Shown here one piece after another: positions 1 to 7,019 of a DNA stretch of 64,000 nt. The number at the start of each line of letters is the position of its first letter. Position 1 is the first letter of the stretch. The notes beneath the pieces are model-generated. The model did not search any database. It worked only from the letters and a program-made list of their open reading frames with translations, and was not told the DNA's origin. The stretch comes from Arthrobacter antioxidans. Its GTDB lineage: Bacteria; Actinomycetota; Actinomycetes; Actinomycetales; Micrococcaceae. A program made the translations under genes and the position numbers. The stretch covers positions 868,001-932,000 of the forward strand of contig NZ_CP095501.1 in assembly GCF_023100725.1 (NCBI RefSeq), read 5' to 3'.

Positions 1-150
1 GGCGCCGACTCCGGCGTTCATGCCGCAGCCGATTCCGGCGCTCCTTCCGTCGCGCGGGGAAGCGGATCCGAGGCCGGGGTCACGAGCACCGCGCCGCCGA
101 CCTCCGCGACGCCGGCAGACCAGCCCAACCGAGAGGACACCGACCGATGA
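1..150 (+). CDS. C-terminal end of an unidentified protein (partial)
   Basis: The first reading frame is open from base 1 to a TGA at 148-150 and has strongly G/C-biased third positions, so it looks like the last 49 codons of a gene that starts outside the window. The visible residues form a low-complexity Ala/Ser/Pro/Thr/Asp tail without a recognisable domain, as is common for the cytoplasmic tail of a transporter. The stop overlaps the next start as ATGA, which suggests translational coupling to the universal stress protein. Permease-plus-stress-protein pairs are common in actinobacteria, but nothing visible here proves that identity. Confidence 0.55.
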   Translation, partial: GADSGVHAAADSGAPSVARGSGSEAGVTSTAPPTSATPADQPNREDTDR

Positions 151-542
151 GCACGATCGTGGTGGGCTACGTGCCCAACGCCCTGGGGGAGGCTGCCGTT
201 TCCGCGGCCGTCGAGGAGGCCGGCCGGAGGGAGGCCGACCTCGTGGTCATCAACACCACGCGCGCCGACCGCCTCGTGAACCCGGCCTACGCCGACGACG
301 AGGACGTCTCGAAGCTCGACGCCCTGCTCCGGGCCACCGGCGTGCCGTTCTCGGTCCGCCACAGTATCTCCGAGGCCACGGCGGCCGAGGAGGTCGTGGA
401 CACGGCGGAGGAACTGGGCGCCGAGCTGATCGTGATCGGGCTGCGGCACCGGACGCCCGTGGGCAAGCTGATCATGGGCTCGACGGCGCAGACCATCCTG
501 CTGTCGGCGCGCTGCAACGTCCTGGCGGTGAAGCTGCCCTGA
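147..542 (+). CDS. Universal stress protein (UspA family)
   Basis: The 131-residue product is a single-domain Usp protein of normal length. It begins with the family's beta strand (TIVVGYVPN), has an acidic middle helix, and ends with VIGLRHRTPVGKLIMGST followed by CNVLAVKLP, the usual place of the nucleotide-binding loop. The G-x2-G part of the ATP motif is altered (His replaces the second Gly), while the later Gly-Ser/Thr is kept, so ATP binding is uncertain. Such cytoplasmic proteins modulate stress responses or a partner transporter. The ATG lies inside the ATGA overlap with the upstream gene, so both are probably one operon. Its stop codon is the first of a run of 13-bp tandem repeats, followed by a strong hairpin. 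Confidence 0.9.
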   Translation: MSTIVVGYVPNALGEAAVSAAVEEAGRREADLVVINTTRADRLVNPAYADDEDVSKLDALLRATGVPFSVRHSISEATAAEEVVDTAEELGAELIVIGLRHRTPVGKLIMGSTAQTILLSARCNVLAVKLP

Positions 543-592
543 CGGTTGGTTCTGACGGCTGATTTCGACGGTTGATTCCGCCGGCCGATTCT
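541..592 (+). repeat. Four 13-bp tandem repeats at the usp stop codon
   Basis: Units 541-553, 554-566, 567-579 and 580-592 follow the degenerate pattern GACGGTTGATTCT. With the preceding T, each of the first three units begins with TGA, so the stop codon itself (540-542) appears to have been copied downstream. Confidence 0.75.
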
Positions 593-599
593 GATGACA

Positions 600-633
600 C
601 GACGACGGCGGGTTGCCCAGCCCGCCGTCGTCG
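600..633. terminator. Strong hairpin between usp and the DUF2231 gene
   Basis: A perfect 13-bp stem (CGACGACGGCGGG and its complement) closes an 8-nt loop. It lies between convergent genes, so it probably terminates both. There is no T tract, as is usual in high-GC actinobacteria. Confidence 0.7.
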
Positions 634-769
634 CCTGCCGTCGTGCCTCGGCGGACGTCCGCGTCCGTCGTGCGGCGCTGCCGTTCACGGTGCCGGGGCT
701 GTCCTCGCTCCTGCCGTGTCCTCTGTGCCGTGTCCTTTGTGCCGTGTCCGTCGCCATGCAACCGGACCC

Positions 770-1333
770 TCAGGATCTGTCGGCCGTGCTTCCATCGGTG
801 GCTGATGCGGTCCGCCGGGCGGTCCCGCGATTGAGAGCGAGATGGCCGCCGAGGAACCCGGATCCTGCCACGATCACGTTCCCGGCGAGTCCAAGGCTCG
901 TGCCCAGGGCGAAGCGTCCGCGCCTGCGGGCGATCAGCGACCCCAGGAGAAGGAAGACGGCGAGGTCCGTGCCCAGTGCGTGCACTGCAGCGATGCGGCG
1001 TTCCGCTCCTTCCATGCCCGCCCAATCACCGGCGCCCGACAGGGCCGTCGGCACGGCGGCCACCACCCCGGTTCCGACCAGGAGCGTGGCACCGCTGCGG
1101 GACTGTTCCCCGCCGGCCAGATCGAGGATGGATGCACTCAGCCAGCACCCGAGCGTCACGTCGGTGAGCAGCGGATGGATCGAGTGGCCGAGGACGCCGG
1201 TGTGGAACGGGCTGCGCCGTGCCCAGCCGATCAGCGGGCCGTACAGGACCTCCTGCGTGTGTGCCACCTTCTCCGAGAGGGGGCTCACCCCGACGGACCG
1301 GGCGAGGCGTTGCGGAAGCGGCAATCCATTCAC
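770..1333 (-). CDS. DUF2231 domain membrane protein
   Basis: The 187-residue protein carries the DUF2231 hallmark GHSIHPLLTDVTLGCW near residues 49-64, followed by three further hydrophobic segments (about 80-100, 122-135 and 143-163). This is the usual four-helix integral membrane layout. The paired His residues in the first helix are conserved in the family and suggest a metal- or haem-related redox role, but no function is established. The ATG at 1333 follows a TATAGT element 12 nt upstream, so the 5' leader would be very short. It is transcribed toward the hairpin at 600-633. Nothing nearby indicates a pathway. Confidence 0.85.
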   Translation of the reverse strand: MNGLPLPQRLARSVGVSPLSEKVAHTQEVLYGPLIGWARRSPFHTGVLGHSIHPLLTDVTLGCWLSASILDLAGGEQSRSGATLLVGTGVVAAVPTALSGAGDWAGMEGAERRIAAVHALGTDLAVFLLLGSLIARRRGRFALGTSLGLAGNVIVAGSGFLGGHLALNRGTARRTASATDGSTADRS

Positions 1334-1390
1334 GCTGCAGGACTATAGGCACATTCGACGCCGCGACACAGGGCCGGAAGTCCCACGGCA

Positions 1391-1417
1391 CTGAGGAACT
1401 GAGGAACTGAGGAACTG
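1391..1417. repeat. Three 8-bp tandem repeats
   Basis: CTGAGGAA is repeated at 1391-1398, 1399-1406 and 1407-1414, with CTG following. It lies in the gap between the HNH gene stop and the DUF2231 start. It is one of several short tandem duplications in the window. Confidence 0.8.
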
Positions 1418-1467
1418 CTCATCCGACGCGACGGGCCCGTCGGGATGCGGGGTCCACTGCGCGGTCG

Positions 1468-3210
1468 TCACGCGGCGAACGGGGAAAGGATGAAGTCGAT
1501 CACCGAATGCACCGGCCGGGGTGTCCTCCTCGACAGGGACGTTCCAGGCGGGGGCGTTCCCGGTAGGGGTGGCGCTTTCGAGACGTACGCGTGCCCGGTG
1601 GGAGTGCGCCGTTCGATGGCGTGTCGTCCTCCGGGCAGTGGTTGCGACGACCAGCCGAGAGCCTCCTTGACGTAGTTGCAGCTCTCGCACAGTCCCTGCC
1701 CACCATCGGCGCTCGTGGAGCCGGAGAGGCGCCACGGGACGATGTGGTCGGTATGCCGGATCGGCGCGTCACAGTACGGGGTTCGGCAGGTCGCGTCCCT
1801 CGCGGCGATCAGGCGGCGGAGCCCGGGTGGAAAGAGCCGGGCCCGGGAATCCATTGCCACCAGTTCTCCGGTGTCCGGGGCGGTGTAGAGCCGCCGGAGC
1901 CACGCCTGAGCGGCGCGGTCGGAGGTGCTATCGGCCCCGCCGGTACTATCGGCCCCGCCGGTACTACCGGCCCCGCCGGCGCTGCGGCCACTGCCGGCCC
2001 CGCTGGTGCGACTGGTCTCGCCGGCGTTGCGGTCACCGCCGGCCCCACCGGCCCCGCTGGTACTACTGTCCCCGCCGCCGGCCCCACCCCCACCGGTACT
2101 GCTGGTGCCCCGACCGCTCATACGGCGGCCGGCCTTGCTGTCCTGAGAGTCCTGCGCGTCCCGGACGTCCGCCGTGTTCGCCCCCGAACCTCCCTGATTC
2201 CCGGGACAGCTCCGGAGGAGGTCCCGGGCGTACTGCGCCGGAACAGACCCGTACCCCGGCAGGTACGCCGGTTCACTGTCACCTTGCAGCAGGGTGCGGT
2301 CGGTCATGATCAGCTGCACGTCGGTCCGGACCGATCCCGCGGGTGCGCCGGTCAGGCGTTCGACGACGGCATCGGCCATCAGCTGTCCCCGTCCGCGCCC
2401 CCGATCGTCCCCGGCATTGAGCTGAGCGTCGGCATGGCGGGACAGGGCAGAGTAGGCGCTGATGGCTTCGGCGGCGGGAAGCAACGCAGTCAGGTAGGCC
2501 ATGGTGTCCGGGGCAGGCCGGCAGCTGACGTAGCGCTCGGTCGCAGCCTTGCGGGCCCTGGCAACAGCGGCTTCGGGCTCCAGCCGCAGGGCGATCTTCC
2601 GCGCCCTGTTCTTCAGTCCCTGGGTCCCGACGCCTTCGAGGGCTCCCGGGTGAGCCGCCAACTCCGTGTCCATGGCGTGCCGGTTCTCGGCGCTGAGGCA
2701 GATGGTCTCACGGACGATCAGCGTTGCTCGCCACTCGTTGATGACGCCGGACTCCAGGGCCGCGAGGGTGTGGGGCATGTCGGCGACGAGCGTCCGGGCC
2801 AACCCCAGCAGTCGCGAGCCCTGGTGCGGGGACTCCCTCCTTGCCAGGGCGACTTCTGCGCCCACGCCCCGGCCGCGCTGGTCGGCCGGCATGCCGGCGG
2901 ACGCCTCAGCGCGTCGTCGGGCGGTATCCAGCGCCAGGGCCGTGCGCGCCTGGTCTGCCGCCACCGCACTCTTCAGGTCCTCGAGCGCTCGTATGCGCGA
3001 GACCAACGACTCCTCGTAGCCCTCGACGGGTTCAGCGGTGTCGACGGAATCTGCAGTGCCGACAGGCCCTGCAGGGGAGGGGGCCGGCGTGGAACCACGA
3101 GCCGCGGACGGTCGAGGGGCCAGATCCGCGATCCATCCACGCACGGTGGAAGCGGTCACTGCCGGCATATAAGCGCCGGAGGAGGACTTCCCAGGCGTGG
3201 TATAGAACAT
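1468..3210 (-). CDS. DUF222/HNH endonuclease-like protein (13E12 repeat type)
   Basis: The protein (580 residues from the chosen ATG at 3210) has the two-part build of the actinobacterial DUF222/HNH or 13E12 family. A helical DUF222 region (about residues 60-340) is followed by a C-terminal HNH domain with CRTPYCDAPIRHTDHIVPW and, later, LCESCNYVK, which hold the zinc Cys pairs and catalytic His. These proteins occur as multicopy genes and are presumed DNA nucleases of unknown role. Unusually, a Gly/Ser/Thr/Ala-rich linker of about 90 residues, partly built from a six-residue repeat, separates the domains. Several 13E12 genes in Mycobacterium tuberculosis are LexA-controlled, and here an SOS-box-like palindrome covers the start codon. 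There is no clear ribosome site before 3210, so the start is uncertain and the transcript may be leaderless; the frame stays open upstream to 3414. Confidence 0.85.
   Translation of the reverse strand: MFYTTPGKSSSGAYMPAVTASTVRGWIADLAPRPSAARGSTPAPSPAGPVGTADSVDTAEPVEGYEESLVSRIRALEDLKSAVAADQARTALALDTARRRAEASAGMPADQRGRGVGAEVALARRESPHQGSRLLGLARTLVADMPHTLAALESGVINEWRATLIVRETICLSAENRHAMDTELAAHPGALEGVGTQGLKNRARKIALRLEPEAAVARARKAATERYVSCRPAPDTMAYLTALLPAAEAISAYSALSRHADAQLNAGDDRGRGRGQLMADAVVERLTGAPAGSVRTDVQLIMTDRTLLQGDSEPAYLPGYGSVPAQYARDLLRSCPGNQGGSGANTADVRDAQDSQDSKAGRRMSGRGTSSTGGGGAGGGDSSTSGAGGAGGDRNAGETSRTSGAGSGRSAGGAGSTGGADSTGGADSTSDRAAQAWLRRLYTAPDTGELVAMDSRARLFPPGLRRLIAARDATCRTPYCDAPIRHTDHIVPWRLSGSTSADGGQGLCESCNYVKEALGWSSQPLPGGRHAIERRTPTGHAYVSKAPPLPGTPPPGTSLSRRTPRPVHSVIDFILSPFAA
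1930..2100 (-). repeat. 18-bp repeats encoding a Gly/Ser-rich linker
   Basis: Units at 1930-1947, 1948-1965 and 1966-1983 are nearly identical (ATCGGCCCCGCCGGTACT type) and grade into diverged copies up to about 2100. On the coding strand they give repeated STGGAD/STGGAG hexapeptides between the DUF222 and HNH domains. Being multiples of three, they can expand without breaking the frame. Confidence 0.75.
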
Positions 3211-3219
3211 GTGTTCTAT
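3202..3219 (-). promoter_or_regulatory. Candidate LexA (SOS) box over the HNH gene start
   Basis: The 18-bp sequence has perfect 7-bp arms ATAGAAC and GTTCTAT around ATGT. The core GAAC-ATGT-GTTC fits the Gram-positive SOS consensus GAACRNRYGTTC at every specified position, though the flanking bases are A/T rather than C/G. The ATG of the HNH gene (3210-3208) lies inside it. A third ATAGAAC half-site at 3235-3241 lies 15 bp beyond the box. LexA control is inferred from this match and from known LexA control of 13E12 genes. Confidence 0.55.
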
Positions 3220-3438
3220 TGTATTCCATATGAAATAGAACACAAGAGCGATTACCGACCCTCTGCCTCGCCTGCCAGGCTCAGGGGGGCGGGCGGCATG
3301 CAAGGAAAGGTTCGCCAAAACTTCAGGTTCGCAGTGCCGTTTGCGGCCGTCGGCTTGAGGTCGGTCAGCCAGTATGGATATATCCGTTGCTTTGGTCAAC
3401 GGATGGTCTCCCACCCCCCCACTTGAGCGGACTTCTTC

Positions 3439-3972
3439 TTGCCCACCCCCTTAGCCCTTGTCGCACCGCTCCCACCGGAACTGCCGGCGTCGCTCACGGC
3501 CCGTGCGGCCGAACGCGAGAGGCTGCGTTCCCTTCATCGTTCGAACCTCCTCGATTCCGGCGACGAGGAACGCTTCGACCGCCTGACGCGTCACGCCCGG
3601 ATCCATTTCGCGGTGGCGACGGCGATCATCTCGCTCATCGCCGAGGACCGGCAGTACCTCAAGTCCTTCGTGGGGTCCTTCCCCCGCACCGTCCCGCGGG
3701 AGGCCGCATTCTGCAATGTGACCATCGAGAGCGAGGACACGCTGGTGGTGCCCGACCTGCTAGAGGACGTGCGCTTCCAGAACAGCCCCTTCGTCGTGGG
3801 CCCGCCCTTCATCCGCTTCTATGCGGGCGTGCCGTTGCGTGGACCCGGCGGCTGGTTCGTGGGCAGTCTGTGCATCCTCGACACCGAGCCCCGGCGTCTG
3901 GGCCCCCGTGAGCTCCTGCAGCTCCGACGCCTCGCCGACCAGGCCGAGCTCGAGGTCAACAGCACGAGCTGA
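3439..3972 (+). CDS. GAF domain protein
   Basis: The 177-residue product is essentially one GAF domain (about residues 25-165), starting with ERLRSLHRSNLLDSGDEERFD and containing LISLIAEDRQYLKS-type strands, REAAFC, and the late RFYAGVPLRGPGG and CILD motifs typical of GAF modules in bacterial signalling proteins. There is no output domain, so it may be a stand-alone ligand or redox sensor in the cytoplasm. A TTG start at 3439 is the only start that keeps the N-terminus; its ribosome site is weak. A close paralogue lies at 7020-7850, sharing RFYA..PLRGPGGW and CILD. It is convergent with the VOC gene. The ligand is unknown. Confidence 0.85.
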   Translation: MPTPLALVAPLPPELPASLTARAAERERLRSLHRSNLLDSGDEERFDRLTRHARIHFAVATAIISLIAEDRQYLKSFVGSFPRTVPREAAFCNVTIESEDTLVVPDLLEDVRFQNSPFVVGPPFIRFYAGVPLRGPGGWFVGSLCILDTEPRRLGPRELLQLRRLADQAELEVNSTS

Positions 3973-4008
3973 TCGTCCGGCCGAGGACCGGGCGGGCGGG
4001 TTCCGTCC

Positions 4009-4509
4009 CTAGGCCGTAGGTGCGAAGAGCTCGAGCGCGATGCCGTCCGGGTCCCGGAATTCCAGGATGTGACCCATGTCGATGTCCTTCACCCCGGCGT
4101 GCTGAATACCGCGGTCGTCCAACTGCTTCACGGCGTCGTCGAGCACGTCCTTGTCCTCCACGGTGAAGGCGAGGTGGTCGAGGCCCACGCGGTTCTCGTC
4201 GAAGGCGTCGTCCGCCATCGGCCGCAGACCGAGCAGGGTGTCCCCGAGCCGGTAGATCACGCCGCCGAACAGGAAGCCGAGCTGTCCACACGTCTCCGCG
4301 TCCGCGTCCTCCGGTACCGCGAAGGCGACGGGCAGCCCGAAGAGGGCGTCGTAGAACGCGCGGGAGGCGTCGATATCGGTGACCGTGAGACGGACGTGGG
4401 CGTAGGCCGTGATGGGGATCGTCGCCGTCTTGCACGCGGGCCGGTGGGCGGGGGCGCGGGATCGGAGCTTGCGCAGCCCCGCCCACCGCCAGGCCCTGCT
4501 CGTGCTCAC
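4009..4509 (-). CDS. VOC superfamily (glyoxalase/bleomycin-resistance-like) protein
   Basis: One VOC domain of about 130 residues starts at AHVRLTVTDIDASRAFYDALFG and contains DHLAFTVED and ILEFRDPDGIALELF, placing likely metal ligands at the two His and the last Glu. Members are dioxygenases, glyoxalases, epimerases or resistance proteins, and the substrate cannot be read from sequence. The only in-frame start is a GTG at 4509, giving about 28 extra residues before the domain. No ATG or clear ribosome site lies closer, so the N-terminus is uncertain. It ends 36 nt from the convergent GAF gene and lies just downstream of the PAP2 gene on the same strand, with a 16-nt gap. Confidence 0.85.
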   Translation of the reverse strand: MSTSRAWRWAGLRKLRSRAPAHRPACKTATIPITAYAHVRLTVTDIDASRAFYDALFGLPVAFAVPEDADAETCGQLGFLFGGVIYRLGDTLLGLRPMADDAFDENRVGLDHLAFTVEDKDVLDDAVKQLDDRGIQHAGVKDIDMGHILEFRDPDGIALELFAPTA

Positions 4510-4525
4510 GGCGCAGGGGCTGCCG

Positions 4526-5140
4526 TCAGGGCAGGAGGAGCGCCGCGGTCACGAACGCCAGGCAGCCCACGGCGTGGCCGGCCAGGACCTGCCCGGGCGT
4601 GTGCGCGCCGAGCCGGATCCTCGACCAGCCCACCGATGATGCGAGCAGCAGGGCGAGCGCCGGACCGATGAGCGGAACAGGGGCCAGCAGGGCCAGTGCG
4701 ACATACGCAGCGACAGCGGCATGCACGGAAAGCTTCCATGCGAGGTTCACCACGAGGCACAGCACCAGGCCGATGAAGACGCCACCGATCTCGCCGAAGA
4801 GTGCGGCGGGCGCGTCCAGGAGGGCCAGCAGAAGAGCTCCGGCCCCCAGGGAGAGCGCCGCCGCGACCAGGATCGGCGCGCGCTGCTCGCGGACGCTGAC
4901 GTGGTGATCGGTCACGGTGCCGCGGTGCTTCAGCACGAGGATCAGCGCGAAGGGCAGGCCCACGGTGAACACTGCCGCTGTCGCAGCCTGAAGCAGGGTG
5001 ACTCCGGACGTGAGCCAGGGCTGGGCGAGGAGCAGTACCCCCACGAGCACGGTCGGCGCGAAGAGCTCGGTGATGGTCCGCGCCAGGGTGAGGCTCGCCG
5101 TGCCGGTCTCGGCTGCAGGAAGCTGCTGGATCTCGGGCAT
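4526..5140 (-). CDS. PAP2-family phosphatase (membrane)
   Basis: The 204-residue integral membrane protein has about six hydrophobic helices. It ends with the C-terminal half of a PAP2 signature, GWSRIRLGAHTPGQVLAGHAVG, in which SR and H..Q..aGH occupy the positions of the conserved Ser-Arg and His residues. The full KxxxxxxRP first motif is not obvious, although KHRGTVTDHHVSVREQR in the middle loop is a candidate. Family members dephosphorylate lipid phosphates such as undecaprenyl pyrophosphate. The ATG at 5140 is chosen because the longer frame upstream (to 5281) lacks coding character. It probably forms a two-gene unit with the VOC gene. Confidence 0.8.
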   Translation of the reverse strand: MPEIQQLPAAETGTASLTLARTITELFAPTVLVGVLLLAQPWLTSGVTLLQAATAAVFTVGLPFALILVLKHRGTVTDHHVSVREQRAPILVAAALSLGAGALLLALLDAPAALFGEIGGVFIGLVLCLVVNLAWKLSVHAAVAAYVALALLAPVPLIGPALALLLASSVGWSRIRLGAHTPGQVLAGHAVGCLAFVTAALLLP

Positions 5141-5225
5141 CAGACGATCATACGAGCAACCGTGGACCTGGCGGCCGCGAGCGGGCCGCCGCTGCTGGGC
5201 TGCGTGCTGTCCATAGGATTCCAGG

Positions 5226-5558
5226 ATGAGCAGGAAGCCGGAAACCATCGAGTCCGTCCAGGGCGACGTCATCGCCGTCATCGCCCAGGTCCGCGCTGTT
5301 GCTCACGTGGAGCGGGACGAGCAGCGGAGCCGTGCAGCTGACTGACTCGACGAGCTGGTCGTCGACATCAGGGGCGAACACCATCTCCGGGAAGCCGCCG
5401 CGGAGGCTTCGACCCTGGACGGAGGCATGGCGTCGTTCTCCGATGCCGGAACTGCCGGGTCGTCCTCCGCCGTCACCCGGTTGGGCACCGTGCTGCGGCA
5501 CGCCCGGACCTGGTCGACCCGGGATCATGCGCCGATCGCGTTCCGCGTGACCGCGTGA
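5226..5558 (+). pseudogene. Decayed gene with an in-frame TGA
   Basis: From the ATG at 5226 the frame reads a plausible soluble, helical protein (MSRKPETIESVQGDVIAVIA...) until a TGA at 5343-5345. It then continues in exactly the same frame with good codon bias (LDELVVDIRGEHHLREAAAEAS...) to a stop at 5556-5558. The simplest reading is a nonsense mutation in a gene of about 110 codons. The true stop lies inside a triplicated 8-bp repeat, and coding-like sequence resumes in another frame after it, so the original gene may have been longer. I do not recognise the family. No downstream hairpin resembling a selenocysteine insertion element was evident. Confidence 0.45.
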
Positions 5559-5571
5559 CCGCGTGACCGCG
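5544..5571. repeat. Three 8-bp tandem repeats at a stop codon
   Basis: CGCGTGAC occurs at 5544-5551, 5552-5559 and 5560-5567, followed by CGCG. The stop of the decayed gene (5556-5558) falls inside the second unit. Confidence 0.85.
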
Positions 5572-5894
5572 CATCACCCGATGGCTGCGTCGCGAGGCTC
5601 GCGGCTTCCGCTCCGACGCACCCTGGAGCGACGGCCGCGTGGACCGTGACATCACCATGAGCAGGTCGACGTACGGAGGCCGGTCGGCCGACAACGAGAC
5701 CACTGCGACAGCCATGCGGGCCTCCTGCCCGGACGTGGGGACCGGGCCGTGGATCGAACATGGCACGGGCCATCCGATCGAGAGCCCCGCGTAGTCCGCA
5801 GCGGTCGAGGTGGAGGGCCGGCGTGCGCTCGGAGCCACCCGCTCCCCGGACCCCGGGCGGGAATGGGGACGTCCTCCCGAGCGCTGCACCCGGC
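5559..5894. other. 336-nt stretch with no confident gene
   Basis: From 5570 to a TAG at 5792-5794 one frame shows G/C-ending codons (RITRWLRREARGFRSDAPWSDG...), but it is entered through a TGA at 5564 and has no convincing start. It may be the out-of-frame remainder of the decayed gene at 5226. The rest is the leader of the oxidoreductase gene; no clear promoter was seen. Confidence 0.4.
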
Positions 5895-6914
5895 ATGACG
5901 AAAATCGGGTTCCTGTCCTTCGGCCACTACCAGGATGTGCGGGGCTCGCTCGTCCCCACCGCGCAGGAGGCCCTTGTCCAGGCCATCGAGCTGGCCGTGG
6001 CGGCCGAGGAGCTCGGCGTGGACGGCGCCTACCTGCGCGTGCACCATTTCGCACCCCAGTATTCGGCGCCCTTCCCGCTGCTCGCGGCGATGGCCGCGCG
6101 GACGAAGACCATCGAACTGGGGACCGGCGTCATCGACATGCGCTACGAGAACCCGCTCTACATGGCGGAGGAAGCCGCCGTCACCGACCTCGTCAGCAAT
6201 CGCCGCCTGCAGCTCGGGATCAGTCGCGGATCTCCCGAGACCGCCCTCGACGGCTGGCGCGCCTTCGGCTATTCCCCCGCGGAGGGCTCCGACGAGGCGC
6301 GCATGGCACGCGACAAGGCGTTGCTCTTCCGTCAGGCGATCGCGGGCTCCGGGATCGCCGATCCCAACCCGCGGATGTCCGGCAGTACCGGCAGGCTCCC
6401 GATCGACCCGCTCTCGCCGGGATTGCCGGAGCGTATCTGGTGGGGGTCGGGCACAAGGGCCACGGCCCAGTGGGCGGGGGAGCAGGGGATGAACCTCATG
6501 AGCTCGACCCTTCTCACCGAGGACACGGGCGTCCCCTTCGACGAGCTGCAGGCCGAGCAGATCGCCGTCTTCCGCAAGGCATGGGCGGAGGCGGGTCACG
6601 GGTGGACCCCGAGGGTCTCCGTCAGTCGCAGTATCCTGCCGATCGTCAGCGAGACCGACGAGTACTACTTCGGTGTCCGCGCCCAGCGCGAATCACGGGA
6701 TCAGGTGGGAATCCTTGACGGCGCCCGGTCCCGTTTCGGCCGCAGCTACATCGGTGCCCCCGACGTCATCGCCGCAGAGCTCGCCGCCGATGCGGCGGTG
6801 CAGGCGGCCGACACGCTTCTGGTGACCATCCCGAACCAGCTGGGTGTGGATTTCAATGCCGCGCTCCTCGGGAACATCGTGCAGCTGGTGGCTCCCGCTG
6901 CCGGATTGCGCTGA
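5895..6914 (+). CDS. LLM-class flavin-dependent oxidoreductase
   Basis: The 339-residue protein is a luciferase-like TIM-barrel monooxygenase. It opens with MTKIGFLSFGHYQD, then has VAAEELGVDGAYLRVHHFAPQYSAPFPLLAAMAARTKTIELGTGVIDMRYENPLYMAEEAAVTDL, the standard arrangement of the family. RRLQLGISRGS follows in the usual place of the flavin-phosphate contact. Members use reduced FMN or F420 to oxidise or reduce small molecules; the substrate is unknown. The ATG at 5895 matches the normal family start, whereas the longer frame from 5760 adds 45 non-conserved residues. No pathway partners are adjacent. Confidence 0.9.
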   Translation: MTKIGFLSFGHYQDVRGSLVPTAQEALVQAIELAVAAEELGVDGAYLRVHHFAPQYSAPFPLLAAMAARTKTIELGTGVIDMRYENPLYMAEEAAVTDLVSNRRLQLGISRGSPETALDGWRAFGYSPAEGSDEARMARDKALLFRQAIAGSGIADPNPRMSGSTGRLPIDPLSPGLPERIWWGSGTRATAQWAGEQGMNLMSSTLLTEDTGVPFDELQAEQIAVFRKAWAEAGHGWTPRVSVSRSILPIVSETDEYYFGVRAQRESRDQVGILDGARSRFGRSYIGAPDVIAAELAADAAVQAADTLLVTIPNQLGVDFNAALLGNIVQLVAPAAGLR

Positions 6915-7019
6915 AAATGAGCCCGTACTTCTCCTCGACCCGATCCTGGGCTACCGTGTAACCATAAGCATGCTGATCTTCTTGGGGGACAGCATGACCC
7001 AGTAGCTCGAGGAGAAGCC

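Noticed and set aside
1591..3426. A 611-codon plus-strand frame over the HNH gene
   Set aside because: It is the reverse of a well-supported DUF222/HNH gene, and its Gly/Pro-rich translation reflects only the repeat DNA.
5343..5345. Selenocysteine at the in-frame TGA
   Set aside because: No stem-loop of the bacterial insertion type was visible directly downstream and no known selenoprotein family matches. A nonsense mutation is simpler.
6970..7005. An 11-codon upstream peptide (MLIFLGDSMTQ) before the GAF gene
   Set aside because: It has no ribosome site and no hairpin alternatives that would indicate attenuation.
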